The position numbers and the translations under genes were made by a program. Positions 9,701 to 19,674 of a DNA stretch of 48,265 bases are shown in pieces; position 1 is the first letter of the stretch, and every line of letters starts with the position of its first letter. The DNA is taken from positions 806,944-855,208 of the forward strand of contig MJCC01000006.1 of the NCBI GenBank assembly GCA_001766655.1. Reading direction: 5' to 3'. The notes under the pieces were generated by a model. The model was not told where the DNA came from. It saw nothing but the letters and a program-made list of their open reading frames with translations, and made no database searches. The DNA comes from Phytomonas francai (lineage: Eukaryota; Euglenozoa; Kinetoplastea; Trypanosomatida; Trypanosomatidae).

Positions 9701-9940
9701 GTGGTACTTGACCGAGCTGAAGCGTCTCTCTCGGCGCTTTCTCATACGGAGAAAGAGATGAAGAGGGTGAGAGGAGGTGTGACAGCAATATGTCGCCATG
9801 CGGTACAAACACGGCGTCACGAATTTGTGGAGTTCTTACAGTTTCATAAAAGAGTTTTGGAGGTTCGTACTGCAGATGAAGATCGTTCTTTGTGTCTTCG
9901 CCGGAAGACCAGTTTTGTTTCCTTTGATTCCAGACCTTAA
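6785..9940 (+). CDS. Large hypothetical protein, not recognised
   Basis: The product is 1051 residues from the first in-frame ATG; in-frame ATGs at residues 13 and 20 are alternative starts. The N terminus is hydrophobic and basic with few acidic residues, which would fit a mitochondrial presequence. A long Ser/Thr-rich region follows with acidic runs, one near 7169-7192 and one near 8153-8172. Two C-terminal blocks look folded. One starts near residue 598 with WRTPLEMLDFFVECIPTFF and GPRNTISHVVKVYSYFF. The other lies near residues 778-830 with KVPYEKFVSLAEAAEQAEIT. Their alternation of helix and hydrophobic turn hints at winged-helix or RNA-binding modules, but no family can be named. No membrane segment is evident outside the N terminus. 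It may be a trypanosomatid-specific mitochondrial protein; that is inference. Confidence 0.75.
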   Translation: MNFVLLFKAAKPMYRCAILMYISSSLSMTEVQPFQNYSNFPIKKRVSASLVSVPKTVYCLRRSRILTPEWQSGCAANASYRPFCRGVGSIAHVQEEREDSNAVHDVASERGNQASCRGESNCAEDSHQKEEEEEEENQDAAMAAYEEFLLSMSEGSSALCDSALTPSTVTEPVEAGVGKVTVTKAVETIISEAETLLPEDGRSMRLTDLTPLLDVEAINDLSGGGSVLSFFQSFPDIFTLTASDAKEISGGSLGVSRARRWYVGRSKPIKSSLGTTLPADSSSCTLAMKPGDLVDLYAEEELRALTQSTSSAGASAYKRGQLSTSTASSRLSKCGQRRALRPVSDTAGRHASISTLDWYLLSAALPSRPLPVPQVMQEIAPEEFSRQVRLSGKGLIRLFHEQYEVAKHHVMLSAENSLIARAGELSDALAWAPDVATTQLAQDSDPDESSCDGDFILDEEEEVLVNDSFVEDDADVATEMGQDGVAWGTTAVHWPSVFYGGLSTPRKKSPSTSRTGVSMKTKKPTQSPKVPAIRPSTPAGTSTESTSLVSKLDKTHTGSPEKKRTAVQRGSSEGCRPSRQELQEAHTELAIQRGWRTPLEMLDFFVECIPTFFVPVPELVPTDSLAKILGPRNTISHVVKVYSYFFEHDKDKNHARLAPTLQHPRMGEANIHYNRWDPLSLTGAHDTACKSTSKRLTRPCGLTLQSTAATSSFPILKPIIRSVRSDLNQSSSMVKNKPIANTTQESTTNLSLALHRASRSSIFSAVESTDHSQPLHTLLRMICKVPYEKFVSLAEAAEQAEITFAELEAEILADKDISANSRAHQHLFLTVSLPEHDGGMMVRLRPYWLAPNSLGELGVEDLPVEVSETLRPTWTPIPKLLSKFSEDSRAQLMQLARNYQINSGDINCGGNDDGDNSQLIVRSLRLAGHCCWVDADGKKVRRYTTNADLDDFAHISIHLLRHFASTVFEPVDVVLDRAEASLSALSHTEKEMKRVRGGVTAICRHAVQTRRHEFVEFLQFHKRVLEVRTADEDRSLCLRRKTSFVSFDSRP

Positions 9941-10270
9941 GAGTCAACGAAAACCTTTCTTCAATCTGTATCGATTTCCTTCAAGAGAACAAATACTTAC
10001 CATTTCCGTTTGCACGTTGGAGTTTTCGTTACAGATGGGTATCGAAGCTAAAGATGTGCCATAATCATGAAAATGATTGTAATTATTCTCAAGTTTATTT
10101 CCTTTATATAGATTTAATACTTTAGGAAAGAGATACTTAATAACTAATATATAAATTTAATTCTTTTTATCAGTATCTATATTTTCGATAGCAAATTAAT
10201 AATATATATATTTATATATAATTATTTATTGCGACACATTTAAAAAAGTACGGATACAAGTATCTCTACA
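9941..10270 (+). other. AT-rich intergenic spacer
   Basis: Very AT-rich from about 10080 to 10260. Unlike most spacers here it lacks a strong pyrimidine tract just before the next start codon, so the splice site of the H+-ATPase mRNA is unclear. Confidence 0.6.
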
Positions 10271-13105
10271 ATGTCATCTGATAAAGAGGAAAAAGCATTT
10301 AAGGAAGAGCTACCCGCTCAGAAACCCCAGCGCCGACAGTCCGTCCTATCCAAGGCCATCAGTGAACACAATGAGGACACGGTTGGAGCCGAGGCAGTCC
10401 TGCTTCCGCCATCAAAAGGTCTGACGACGGCGGAGGCCGAGGAATTGCTTCAGCAGTACGGCCGTAACGAGCTAACAGAGAAGAAAACGCCGAGTTGGGT
10501 GATTTTCGTGCGTGGGCTATGGGGCCCAATGCCTATTGCACTATGGATTGCGATCATTATTGAATTTGCGCTTCAGAACTGGCCCGATGGCGGTATTTTG
10601 CTGGCTATTCAGATTGCGAACGCGACGATCGGTTGGTACGAGACGATCAAGGCCGGTGATGCGGTGGCCGCGCTGAAGAACTCGTTGAAGCCTGTGGCGA
10701 CGGTGAAGCGTGATGGCACATGGCAGCAAATCGACGCGGCGATAGTCGTGCCTGGTGACCTTGTGAAGTTGGCATCTGGCTCTGCGGTTCCTGCCGACTG
10801 CAGTATTAACGAGGGCATCATCGACGTGGACGAGTCCGCACTGACGGGTGAGTCTCTGCCTGTGTCGATGGGCCCAGAGCACATGCCGAAGATGGGATCG
10901 AACGTTGTGCGCGGCGAGGTCGAGGGCACAGTACAGTTCACAGGTGCAAATACATTCTTTGGCAAGACCGCCGCGCTGCTGCAGGCTGTTGGGACGGATA
11001 TAGGCCATATTCATGTTGTCCTAACTCGTGTCATGTTTGTGCTGTGTGCTATCTCGTTCACGCTATGTTTAATCTGCTTTATTTATCTGATGGCGCACTT
11101 TCACGAGTCTTTCCGGAATTCCATTGAGTTTGCTGTGGTTGTGCTGGTGGTTTCGATCCCGATTGCGTTGGAGATCGTTGTAACCACGACGCTTGCCGTG
11201 GGTTCGAAACACTTGTCGAAGCACAAAATTATTGTCACGAGGCTGTCTGCTATCGAGACGATGTCAGGTGTGAATATGCTATGCTCGGACAAGACGGGAA
11301 CATTGACGCTGAACAAGATGGAGATTCAAGAGCAGTGCTTTATATTTGATGGCGAAAGCGATCGTGCGGGACTGCTTGTGCTGTCTGCACTTGCTGCGAA
11401 GTGGCGCGAGCCACCGCGCGACGCTCTGGACACGATGGTTCTCAATGCCGCAGACCTGGACGAATGTGATAACTACGAGCAGCTCGAGTTCACTCCGTTT
11501 GACCCGACGACGAAGCGTACGGCCGCAACGCTGAGGGACAAGCGCACAGGTAAGGAGTTCAGCGTGACAAAGGGCGCCCCCCATGTGATTCTACAGATGG
11601 TGCATAACCAAGATGAGATCAACGATGAGGTGGTAGAGATCATCGATTCCTTGGCATCGCGCGGTGTCCGATGCCTGTCCATTGCGAAGACAGATTCACA
11701 GGGGCGGTGGGGCATGGTCGGGATTCTGACGTTCCTGGACCCGCCACGTCCGGACACGAAGGATACGATTCGTCGCAGCAAGCAATACGGTGTGGATGTA
11801 AAGATGATCACGGGTGACCACCTTCTGATCGCGAAGGAGATGTGCCGCATGCTGAACCTGGATCCGAACATTCTGACGGCGGAAAAGCTTCCGAAGTTGA
11901 AAGACGCTACGGACCTGCCGCCCGACCTGGGTGAGAAGTACGGCGAAATGATGCTGAGCGTGGGTGGGTTTGCACAGGTGTTCCCTGAGCACAAGTTCAT
12001 GATTGTAGAGGCACTGCGTCAGTGTGGTTACACGTGTGCGATGACGGGCGACGGTGTGAACGACGCACCAGCGCTGAAGCGCGCGGATGTGGGCATTGCA
12101 GTGCACGGTTCGACAGACGCAGCGCGTGCAGCTGCGGACATGGTCTTGACAGAGCCTGGCCTGAGCGTCGTCGTGGAGGCGATGCTGGTGTCGCGTGAGG
12201 TGTTCCAGCGTATGCTATCATTCCTAACGTATCGTATCTCTGCGACATTGCAGCTTGTGTGGTTTTTCTTTATCGCATGCTTTAGCCTGAGGCCGATTGA
12301 CTATGACAGCAAGGACCCTGAATTCCAATTCTTCCACCTCCCTGTGTTGATGTTCATGCTGATCACGCTACTGAACGACGGCTGCCTGATGACCATCGGG
12401 TATGATCACGTGAAACCATCTGAACGACCGCAGAAGTGGAACCTAAGCGTTGTGTTTGTAAGTGCTACAATTCTGTCCATCGTGGCATGCGTCTCATCAC
12501 TCCTGTTGTTGTGGATCGCTCTTGAGGGTTACTCTGAATCGCACTACTATAATTCTTGGTTCAAGCACCTGGGCTTTTCGATGCTGCCACAGGGAAAAGT
12601 GGTGACGATGCTTTACCTCAAGATTTCCATCTCTGACTTCCTGACGTTGTTCTCGTCACGAACTGGCGGGGGCTTCTTCTTTACGATGAGACCAGGGCTT
12701 ATTCTCTTTTGCGCCGCAATCCTGTCTTTGACAGTCTCGTCGTTGGCGGCTTCCTTCTGGAATAAGTCTCGCCCGGACCGATTACTGACGGAGGGGCTTG
12801 CGTATGGTGACAAAGCGACCGATAGATTGTTGCCTTTGTGGGTGTGGATCTACTGTATTGTGTGGTGGCTCATTCAGGATGTCGTGAAGGTGCTTGCGCA
12901 CATCATAATGGACGCGGTTGACCTGTTCGGCTGTGTTTCCAGCGTAACTGGAGGGGGTCCGATCAAGCCTTACGCGAGTGATGAGTCGGAGACCGGTTTC
13001 GCGGCGCCTCAAAAGAAAGACAAGGTAAACGAAACTAATGCTGCTTCTGAACCCATCCACGAGACCGAAGAAGAGAAGAACAGGGATCCCAAGCGCGCTG
13101 TTTAA
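10271..13105 (+). CDS. Plasma-membrane P-type H+-ATPase (P3A type)
   Basis: The product is 944 residues. It pumps protons out of the cell at the cost of ATP and sets cytosolic pH and membrane potential. Motifs occur in the expected order: TGES at 192-195 (actuator), M4 with IPIALE near 295-300, CSDKTGTLTLNKM with the phosphorylated Asp340, and TGDGVNDAPALK at 592-603 (hinge). Hydrophobic helices lie near 75-100, 253-275 and 286-310, with the M5-M10 set at about 650-885. The hydrophilic C-terminal tail (about 55 residues, rich in Lys and Glu) is the part that varies and regulates in this family. The sequence closely follows the Leishmania H1A/H1B pumps. In Leishmania these are a tandem pair, whereas only one copy is present here. 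Codons are much more GC-rich than the surrounding spacers. Confidence 0.95.
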   Translation: MSSDKEEKAFKEELPAQKPQRRQSVLSKAISEHNEDTVGAEAVLLPPSKGLTTAEAEELLQQYGRNELTEKKTPSWVIFVRGLWGPMPIALWIAIIIEFALQNWPDGGILLAIQIANATIGWYETIKAGDAVAALKNSLKPVATVKRDGTWQQIDAAIVVPGDLVKLASGSAVPADCSINEGIIDVDESALTGESLPVSMGPEHMPKMGSNVVRGEVEGTVQFTGANTFFGKTAALLQAVGTDIGHIHVVLTRVMFVLCAISFTLCLICFIYLMAHFHESFRNSIEFAVVVLVVSIPIALEIVVTTTLAVGSKHLSKHKIIVTRLSAIETMSGVNMLCSDKTGTLTLNKMEIQEQCFIFDGESDRAGLLVLSALAAKWREPPRDALDTMVLNAADLDECDNYEQLEFTPFDPTTKRTAATLRDKRTGKEFSVTKGAPHVILQMVHNQDEINDEVVEIIDSLASRGVRCLSIAKTDSQGRWGMVGILTFLDPPRPDTKDTIRRSKQYGVDVKMITGDHLLIAKEMCRMLNLDPNILTAEKLPKLKDATDLPPDLGEKYGEMMLSVGGFAQVFPEHKFMIVEALRQCGYTCAMTGDGVNDAPALKRADVGIAVHGSTDAARAAADMVLTEPGLSVVVEAMLVSREVFQRMLSFLTYRISATLQLVWFFFIACFSLRPIDYDSKDPEFQFFHLPVLMFMLITLLNDGCLMTIGYDHVKPSERPQKWNLSVVFVSATILSIVACVSSLLLLWIALEGYSESHYYNSWFKHLGFSMLPQGKVVTMLYLKISISDFLTLFSSRTGGGFFFTMRPGLILFCAAILSLTVSSLAASFWNKSRPDRLLTEGLAYGDKATDRLLPLWVWIYCIVWWLIQDVVKVLAHIIMDAVDLFGCVSSVTGGGPIKPYASDESETGFAAPQKKDKVNETNAASEPIHETEEEKNRDPKRAV

Positions 13106-14426
13106 AACCACGTTGTAGATGCATTGCTGATTTAAAATAATAAGTTGTTATTTATGATTACTAGTATGTGGAAAAATATATTACTATAATGGGAACTTCA
13201 TTTTATATGCGTTTTTTCCCCGTTTTCTCTGAGATTCTTCCAGTTTGGGATCAGTGATTATCCTTTAGTAATGTGTTTATGCTAATTATATATGTACCTA
13301 TACGTATGTATAGGGACTTTGTATCGTACTTTTTATTCACGTATGATCTAATTCGTTCTCCAGTTTAGTAACCCGTAGATTTTACCTTTACATTTTTAAT
13401 GAAAATATTATTTTAGCATTTTTTAATATTTAACGGCGGAAAATAAATGTGGTCTAGTGTAGTGCACCGAAATCCTTTTGGTTTTATAGTTTTTTTTTCT
13501 GTGCGTTGATTTATACTAGGTCTATATTTATTTATCAATTTTTTTAATTGAAAAGAAGAGATAAGGAGGAGGTGAAAAATTCGGGGACTTCCTTAAGTTG
13601 ACTGAACATGTAAATTGATGCATTATAGAATAAGGAAAGTTTTTAAAAAGTATTGTAGCATTAAAAAATACGTTAAGCATATTTATAAGTTGATGCTTTA
13701 CCCCCAATGGGCGTTTTGCATCTAACTGTTTTAGATTTAGGCTTTTTTATGGTATAATTCTTGGGAAAATATTAATTTAAACTGCATCAGGACATTATAA
13801 GAGGCGATTTACTACACAAAGCAGTCTTATTGGGTAAAGTTTCTTGATTAGTTCCAATTTTGATATGATTATTAAGTCAATTACGTTTATTTAATGTACT
13901 TAAGTTTATATGAAGAAGAAATTATCAAGAGTTAGGTTGTGTTAACATTTTTCCTTCCATATATTTCTCAGTTCCCACCCTCTTTTACTGTATGGTATCA
14001 GCAGGGAAGACTACAATGATGCATTTTTCTCTTTTTTTAAAAAGTAGTATAGCAAGTCAGTGATATTTAAAGAGAACAGCGGCGTTTTTTTTACTTTTTT
14101 CCCTTTCTTGTCGTGCGTATTACCCAAAAACTTCGGCACTGAAAGCGGCGTAGATTATATACTAGTTCAGCATCAGTAGTATCGAACTCAGAATATTAAC
14201 TCTTTGTATATATTTCTTGACATTCAAATTATAACCGCATCTGTTATTTTGACACACTTTAATATTTAAAGACCAATATTGAGGTGCAGACTGGTAGATA
14301 AACTTACACCAGAACCTTGATCTCGGGTAGTTTTCTCCTTGGATTAAACTCGTGACCATCTAACCACCCTCTCCACGGCAGGCAGGGGCTGATACTAATT
14401 AGTGCAGTGGCCCACAAACTTGGGGT
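13106..14426 (+). other. AT-rich intergenic spacer
   Basis: About 1.3 kb of AT-rich DNA with many T-tracts and no supported ORF on either strand. Near its end a C/T-rich stretch (about 14361-14380, ending in GGCAG) is the best splice-acceptor candidate for the downstream kinesin. Trypanosomatids with a tandem H+-ATPase pair would have the second copy at about this place. Confidence 0.6.
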
Positions 14427-17400
14427 ATGTCGAACTGCCATGGCAACCTAGGAGTCGATCACGGGGTTGACTTCAACTCTTTAGATCAACCCAACACTCT
14501 GGATGGGGCTCAGGGGCGTACGCAATATGTGCTTAAGGGTTCTACAGAGACCCATCGGGTGGATGAAAGGACTGAGTACAATAACAACACTTCATTCAAC
14601 CATTCCGTTAATTTGTCCGATTCTGCGGGGCTTCCTAATCCGGCGATGACAGCATTGTTTTCTCGTCACCAAAATCCTAAGGAATCACGGGGACTAAGCC
14701 CGCGAACTGGCAGATCCCTGGAATACTATCAAGTGGTGGTGCGCCTGAAACCGAAGCTAAAGCGCGCTCCTGGTGTCTATCTCATATATGATATTACGTC
14801 ACCAGCGGTAGCGTTAAGAGAGGAAAAGGCCACTGTAGAGGTCCCAAGTTCTTTGACCGTGCCGTTTTCTCCCTCACGCAGTCCAACACCTCACACAGAT
14901 CGTAATATACGGCATGCTGACCTCTCTAGTCCCATGAGAGACCAGACGACAGGAAGTTTACCACTCGTTTCACAAACTGAAGGCGGCCGGAAAATCGGAG
15001 ACGTACCTTCGGGCACAATTATATCCATTACGAAACCAAACGTTGAGGATGATAAGGATGAGCGATTTACTTACAAGTTCAACGAGGTGGTAGAGCCCAG
15101 TACTCCAGACGGGGATATGTGCGCCAAAATAGTTCCCCGTATCCTTGAGCAGATGAATGCCGACTACAACGTCTGCGTGCTGTGCTATGGACAAATAGGC
15201 AGTGGCAAGACACACACTTTTAATGCTCTTTCACAAGCACTAATCAAAGCGGTGTTTGATTCAATCGTTAGTACGGATGTGGTCGAGTTATCTTTTGTAC
15301 AGATATACGGAAACAAGGCCTACAACTTGCTAGCCAAGTCATCTGAGAAGGACTTGCTTGGTATGCCACTTCCGAAGTCTCGAGGTGCCGTGGTATATGA
15401 ACCCAAATATTTAGTAAATAGTGAATTGGATGCAGAAAGCAGAAGACGAGCCGCACAGGTGTACCGGTACACCAGTACACACACACTCAACGCACGTAGC
15501 TCTCGTTCCCATGCTCTTTTCTCTTTATATATCACAAAATACAGGGATGGTGTGCCACTGTCGACAAACAAAGTAACCCTTGTAGATTTGATTGGCTCAG
15601 AGCGGGTCGAGGAAATGGGTGCCGCCGCAGAGGCTTCCGACGAAGCAATCGCAATGAACAAATCGCTTTCGATGCTGCGTTCTTATGTTATCGCGGACGC
15701 CAATGCCAACGACCTTAGCGCTTATCGCGACTCACTGCTGATGGCCTACCTTGTGCCGCGCTTGCAAAACTGGCATGTTCTGCTCATAGTAACTGCTTCT
15801 CTTGATAAAGATAATTTTGAAATCACGAAAAATTCTTTAGAGTTTGCTACAACCAGTAAACGAAGAGTGGTAGAGAAGCAGAAATGTGTATTCGAGCAGC
15901 GCCCTAGTCTTAGTGGGTTTTATGAACAGGCATTTACTGATTTTAGCGAAATTATAGCCACATTGCGCAATAGGGTTTCAGCACTACAAGCGGATCTCCG
16001 TCTAGAATGGGAGCGACATGACCGGCAGGCGAGGTTGTCATCCCTACAATTTTCGGATTACATGGAGCGGAGAGTTGAAGTTTCCCAGTCCTTGCTGCGA
16101 GACCAAGATGGAAAGCAGATGATGCTGAGCAACGATCAGCCCCGCGGTGCTGTGGTTCCCTGTTGCGTGGAAAAACGGGAGACTTCGCTGGAACGCGGTG
16201 CGGGGCTCTCCGAACCGCACGATCCAGTTATTTTCAAGGAGATCGTAGATAAATCGACCGACTTGTTTTTATGGTTGTGCACGCAGCTTGATGAGCTGCG
16301 TGAGCAGCGTGACGTGTTGGAAAAGAGAGTCGAAGACTTACGCGCCGAGAACTCCCGACTCGTTTCGGACGCTGAAAGGTGGGCCTGCGAGATCAAGCAG
16401 CGCGACGAGAATGTGGAGAAGCTGGGAAACACGCAACGGTCCTTCATGGAAGAACGGGATCTGCTAAAGGATAAAATTGAGGAGCTCCACCTGGAGTCGT
16501 TTTTAGGTTATGTCGACCGTGCAGTGTGCTGTGAAATGACGGAAATATTCGAATGTGTAACGGAAACAAGGCGAATCGACGACAACGACTTCAGTAGGAA
16601 TAGCCTTAAGGCGGCTGAGAGCACGACCACTGCTGACCAGGCATATCTGAGCATTCAAAGGGAGTTGGAAGCTTCGGAGAAAAAATACGAAAAGCTTAAG
16701 GGGGAGTGGGAGATATGCTCGGCGTTGAACAAGTTGATGTGGAATAGTTGCACCCCACAACAAAAGATGTATTTGTCTTCTGCAAAGACCACGGACACCA
16801 CGGCACACGATGACGAAGGCACCCCTTCGCGGTTTCTTATTGGGGGCGACGACAGCCGCCACAATGACGATAATGTGTGCAGCAGTGATGCACGAGCAGC
16901 CGCAGACTACCCAATCGACTTGTCGTTTGGGATGGAGAGTATTAAGTTGCGCTGCGTCGTGAGGGATTTAAAAGCGATGTTGGAGGAGACCATTTATGAA
17001 CGCACCCAGGCTTCTGAGGAGTCCCAGACGCTTGCGCTGGAAAACGGGAGGCTGCGACAACGGCTGCAGGACGAGATCGAAAAGAATATGTGTTATGATA
17101 AAGAGATGCGGCAGATGGTGCAGTCCATGCAGCTCTTGCATCAGCAGGTTGAGAGCTCCAACGCATATTTTGAAGGACAGAAAAATAAGTACGCGGATCT
17201 AGCGGCTGCTTTGGATCGCTCGGATGAGGAGAACAAGCGACTTTTCATGGAAAACGAAAAACTCAAAACTGAAGTTTGTTCGCTAAAGAAGCAAACCGGG
17301 ACAGCATATCGGGGCAGTAAAGAGCATGAGCCGTTTCATATGTATAACACCTTTAGTGCATTGCAGAAGCACTTCCCGGTGCCCCTCACAAACACCCTGA

Positions 17401-17675
17401 ACAGCGTAAATTACGGCATCGTGGGAGCTCCCACGACTGCTGGAGCTTCGGCGGTGGCGCAGGGGGTTTTGCATGAGGTTTCCGCTGGCAGGGTCGCGCG
17501 GAAGACCATCGTGCCCGGACGGCGGGTGCTGACTCGGTCTAGGATTGTACCTGAAAAGCGCCAATTATCTTCCCAGCATCGGTCTTTTATGAGGATGAAT
17601 TCTGAGGGCAACGACCGTGGTTTGGCTTTCTTGCGCAGCAAATCGGCCACCAAACTTCCTGTATCGCACTCTTAA
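14427..17675 (+). CDS. Divergent kinesin with long N-terminal extension
   Basis: The product is 1082 residues. A microtubule motor domain is shown by the P-loop GQIGSGKT (255-262), switch I NARSSRSH (355-362) and switch II DLIGSE (387-392; the usual form is DLAGSE). A Ser/Thr/Pro-rich extension of about 100 residues precedes the first motor strand (YYQVVVRLKPK), and a further Ser/Pro-rich insertion lies near residues 140-190. The rest is coiled coil, most clearly about 510-560, 600-690 and 850-960, then a basic C-terminal tail (about 1020-1082). The motor is N-terminal in order but I cannot assign a kinesin family; trypanosomatids have several orphan families. It should act on the spindle, cytoskeleton or flagellum. 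A second kinesin follows 8 kb downstream. Confidence 0.88.
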   Translation: MSNCHGNLGVDHGVDFNSLDQPNTLDGAQGRTQYVLKGSTETHRVDERTEYNNNTSFNHSVNLSDSAGLPNPAMTALFSRHQNPKESRGLSPRTGRSLEYYQVVVRLKPKLKRAPGVYLIYDITSPAVALREEKATVEVPSSLTVPFSPSRSPTPHTDRNIRHADLSSPMRDQTTGSLPLVSQTEGGRKIGDVPSGTIISITKPNVEDDKDERFTYKFNEVVEPSTPDGDMCAKIVPRILEQMNADYNVCVLCYGQIGSGKTHTFNALSQALIKAVFDSIVSTDVVELSFVQIYGNKAYNLLAKSSEKDLLGMPLPKSRGAVVYEPKYLVNSELDAESRRRAAQVYRYTSTHTLNARSSRSHALFSLYITKYRDGVPLSTNKVTLVDLIGSERVEEMGAAAEASDEAIAMNKSLSMLRSYVIADANANDLSAYRDSLLMAYLVPRLQNWHVLLIVTASLDKDNFEITKNSLEFATTSKRRVVEKQKCVFEQRPSLSGFYEQAFTDFSEIIATLRNRVSALQADLRLEWERHDRQARLSSLQFSDYMERRVEVSQSLLRDQDGKQMMLSNDQPRGAVVPCCVEKRETSLERGAGLSEPHDPVIFKEIVDKSTDLFLWLCTQLDELREQRDVLEKRVEDLRAENSRLVSDAERWACEIKQRDENVEKLGNTQRSFMEERDLLKDKIEELHLESFLGYVDRAVCCEMTEIFECVTETRRIDDNDFSRNSLKAAESTTTADQAYLSIQRELEASEKKYEKLKGEWEICSALNKLMWNSCTPQQKMYLSSAKTTDTTAHDDEGTPSRFLIGGDDSRHNDDNVCSSDARAAADYPIDLSFGMESIKLRCVVRDLKAMLEETIYERTQASEESQTLALENGRLRQRLQDEIEKNMCYDKEMRQMVQSMQLLHQQVESSNAYFEGQKNKYADLAAALDRSDEENKRLFMENEKLKTEVCSLKKQTGTAYRGSKEHEPFHMYNTFSALQKHFPVPLTNTLNSVNYGIVGAPTTAGASAVAQGVLHEVSAGRVARKTIVPGRRVLTRSRIVPEKRQLSSQHRSFMRMNSEGNDRGLAFLRSKSATKLPVSHS

Positions 17676-19674
17676 CAGTCTTCTGAGACGATAGGGAATC
17701 CGATCAACACATTCTCACTAGTCTATGAGGCAGCTTGCAGACATTATATTTGCAGATAAGCCCTGCTAAAGGGCCACATTGATGGACGACTGACGAGGGG
17801 CGATTTTTGCATATAGTTCGACAGGATGGATTGCTTTTCATCTTAACAAGGTAAGTGGAAACTCCTTTATAGTGTACTTCTATTTTGTGTTCCCCCTCCC
17901 TGCAACCGTGTAAGTACGGGATAGCTGGGGTTGTTGCAGCGCAAACAATTTTTAGGGATATAGATGCGAATGAAGTAGTCCCATTTCATACTGTTCTTAT
18001 GCTGGATTATCCTTTTAAGCTCTTTTATCACTTCATTTTTTTATTTCCATACATTTGTAAAGCATTTTTTTTTTGAACATTTATTTTTAATCGCTTGAAC
18101 GGAAAGACCCTAAGGAGACTTTATTAATTATAGATAGTTTGCTTTTCCTTGCCAGAGCAAAATGGTTTCCCTCGAGCGAATCATGACTTAATTAGCCCCA
18201 GCACATTCTAAAGCGCAACACTTTCAAGCATGTTGTTATGGCAGCAATATTACTGCCCTCAATTTTGTGATTGAAGGTCGTCAGGGAAACCAATATGGTT
18301 GTTGGGCTGCACTTTTGACTTTGCTTTACTTGTCTCTCTAGTATTCCTGAGTGGGGGTACTAGCTCCATTATAATTGTTTTTCTCATTCCGCAGCGAAGT
18401 TTGCCTTGTTTTTCACATATCCGCTCCTTTGTACACTACCCTGTATTCCTCCGAGCTACCACTTATTGTCTAAGCACGTTTTTTTTTTTGAACACTGGTC
18501 TTTTGAAGCTTTCGTTTCTCAAATACGAACAACTAGTAGGCAAATTCGTGAGTATTCATTCCGAAGGTTGCAATTGTGCTGTAATATGCAATAAAATTTA
18601 TGTGTATCCTAGCTTACTACACCCCAAGCAATAAAAATTCCAAATTTATTCTCGTTTTTACTTTGATAATGCGAAAGCCGTTTACCGTTCAAATCTCTGC
18701 GATCTGTGTTGAACACTGCTTAAGTTTTATAAAGAAAGGCATCATTACATTTAGAGGTCCTATAACTAACCTGTTGTGCCCATTTTCATCGCCTCCCCCC
18801 CCCAAAAAAAAAAAAAGAAAAGCACATAGGCATTAACTTTAAATATAGCAAAAAACTGGTTTTCTATCGGAAAAAGAACATGTGTCTTAGGTGATTGAGT
18901 ACCTTTTCTTTTGTATTTGATAAAGTGTTTATTCCACTCTTTTGTTGCACTATCATTTATTTCCTGCGTGGTATTGCCATGAGACAAGAAGAATGTAATA
19001 GACTATTATGGTTTCTACTGCTCCATACTAAGCCCAATTTCACATATATTGTATTACGATGCGAGAAAATCGGGTGGGTTGAACTGGATGTTGTCAACTG
19101 CTAGTAGATATAAATGATGCAACATTTGATCTTGGGTATGAAACAATTTGTAGTTCATAAACTTAAATGTATTGGGCTTATTGCTCTTAATTTTTATTGA
19201 AATTTGTTTCCTATGAGGTAAGTATGTGTGCTTTCGGCTCTAATAGCTGCAGATTTACAAAGATGTTCAAGGGCATCTATTTTTTGGGTTTGCACGGCTG
19301 ACAGATGGGAGGGAAAATTGTGGTTGAATAGTTATGAAACAGCAAACCAAGCAGGCCAAGTAATTTTACGCATAGATGATCATCAAGGTGAATAATACAC
19401 TTGGCGAACGACATTAAATATTTTTCCCATTTTTATTCTTTCTGCTCATTTTTTTCGCTTAAAATTGTTACGATGGAAAGTAAGCTTAGCTAACCAACAC
19501 CTTTTCTTTTTCTTCTCATTTTTACGTATCTAATGCATTCATGATGTATATAATTATATTTTCTGAAACGACGCTTTCTTCTTTCGGTACTCTTTTTTTT
19601 TTTTGTATATTAGCGAAGCCTATTTATGTGATCACACGAAGAGCTAAGAGTATAGTTATTTTCCTTTTTAGATC
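17676..19674 (+). other. Long intergenic spacer (2 kb)
   Basis: AT-rich DNA with many pyrimidine tracts. ORFs up to 111 codons occur (for example 18299-18634) but they start at non-ATG codons or have the Phe/Leu/Ser-rich make-up of translated T-tracts, so none is called. A C9-A13 junction lies at 18795-18816. Confidence 0.55.
19657..19671 (+). promoter_or_regulatory. Candidate spliced-leader acceptor very close to start codon
   Basis: TTATTTTCCTTTTTAG ends in AG at 19670-19671, only three bases before the ATG at 19675. An upstream T-tract (about 19591-19603) with AG near 19611 is an alternative that would leave a more usual 5' UTR. Confidence 0.35.

Noticed and set aside
10541..11014. 157-codon minus ORF and similar long antisense ORFs within the H+-ATPase, kinesins and GCL
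   Set aside because: Shadows of GC-biased coding frames; no independent support.
18299..18634. 111-codon + ORF in the 2 kb spacer
   Set aside because: Starts at TTG and is Phe/Leu/Ser-rich, as expected of translated T/C tracts; no conserved-looking motif.
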